Below are positions 32,786-32,832 of a DNA stretch of 32,832 bases, piece by piece; the stretch's first letter is position 1; each line of letters begins with the position of its first letter. Source of the stretch: Candidatus Heimdallarchaeota archaeon (lineage in GTDB: Archaea; Asgardarchaeota; Heimdallarchaeia; Heimdallarchaeales; Heimdallarchaeaceae); contig BPTO01000019.1 of the NCBI GenBank assembly GCA_023705985.1, positions 1 to 32,832 on the forward strand. The letters are read 5' to 3'. Made by a program: the position numbers and the translations under genes. The notes beneath the pieces were generated by a model. That model was not told where the DNA came from. It ran no database searches and was given only the letters and a program-made list of their open reading frames with translations.

Positions 32786-32832
32786 AGATCGGAAGAGCGT
32801 CGTGTAGGGAAAGAGTGTAGATCTCGGTGGTC
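32786..32832. other. Illumina TruSeq adapter read-through (not genomic)
   Basis: From AGATCGGAAGAGCGTCGTGT onward, all 47 bases match my recollection of the Illumina universal adapter (reverse complement). This is untrimmed library sequence at a contig end. True sequence stops at or before 32785, and nothing should be inferred from these bases. Confidence 0.97.

Overview
The window is AT-rich archaeal DNA. Archaeal markers are an archaeal/eukaryotic-type elongation factor 2, separate cofG and cofH genes for the coenzyme F420 chromophore, an archaeal-type diaminopyrimidine reductase, TATA boxes 24-30 nt before start codons (leaderless transcription), and GAGG or GGTGAT ribosome sites inside operons. 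Several traits fit an Asgard archaeon, possibly Heimdallarchaeia-like, but only as an inference: an EF-2 whose diphthamide loop has lost its usual sequence, Asn/Cys-rich parallel beta-helix surface proteins, and many large secreted CARDB/Ig-like proteins. The last 47 bases (32786-32832) are Illumina adapter, so the true sequence ends at 32785.

Layout. 1-1551 (-): partial DEAD/DEAH helicase with an N-terminal zinc ribbon. 1671-1931 (+): small Cys-containing protein. 1950-5015 (-): large membrane-anchored surface protein. 5116-5955 (-): winged-helix regulator fused to membrane helices. 6003-10036 (-): tightly coupled operon of amidohydrolase, RibD-like reductase, cofG and cofH, linking the archaeal riboflavin precursor pathway to F420. 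The amidohydrolase is a candidate for the poorly defined archaeal deaminase step, or for a 5'-deoxyadenosine deaminase serving the two radical SAM enzymes. 10184-13506 (-): two duplicated beta-helix surface proteins. 13876-16092 (+): EF-2.

16230-29443 (-): seven genes in one direction forming an elaborate MoxR/DUF58-type envelope system. In transcription order they are a four-TM transglutaminase-like protein with all three catalytic residues replaced, a 1235-aa secreted Ig-like protein with a cytosolic DUF4129-like tail, a small stand-alone DUF4129-like protein, a DUF4350-like protein with a third such tail, a MoxR AAA+ ATPase, a DUF58/vWA protein and a polytopic membrane protein. The natural reading is that the MoxR ATPase and vWA protein act from the cytosol on membrane partners whose large domains face outward. 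This is inference from gene content.

29801-30532 (+): thyX, preceded by a promoter and a roughly 110-nt leader with predicted hairpins. 30534-32730 (-): a second DUF58 protein with a degenerate metal site and a polytopic partner. Stretches without genes are mostly short. The two longer ones (13507-13875 and 29444-29800) hold promoters and hairpins, and I found no tRNA, rRNA or CRISPR array.
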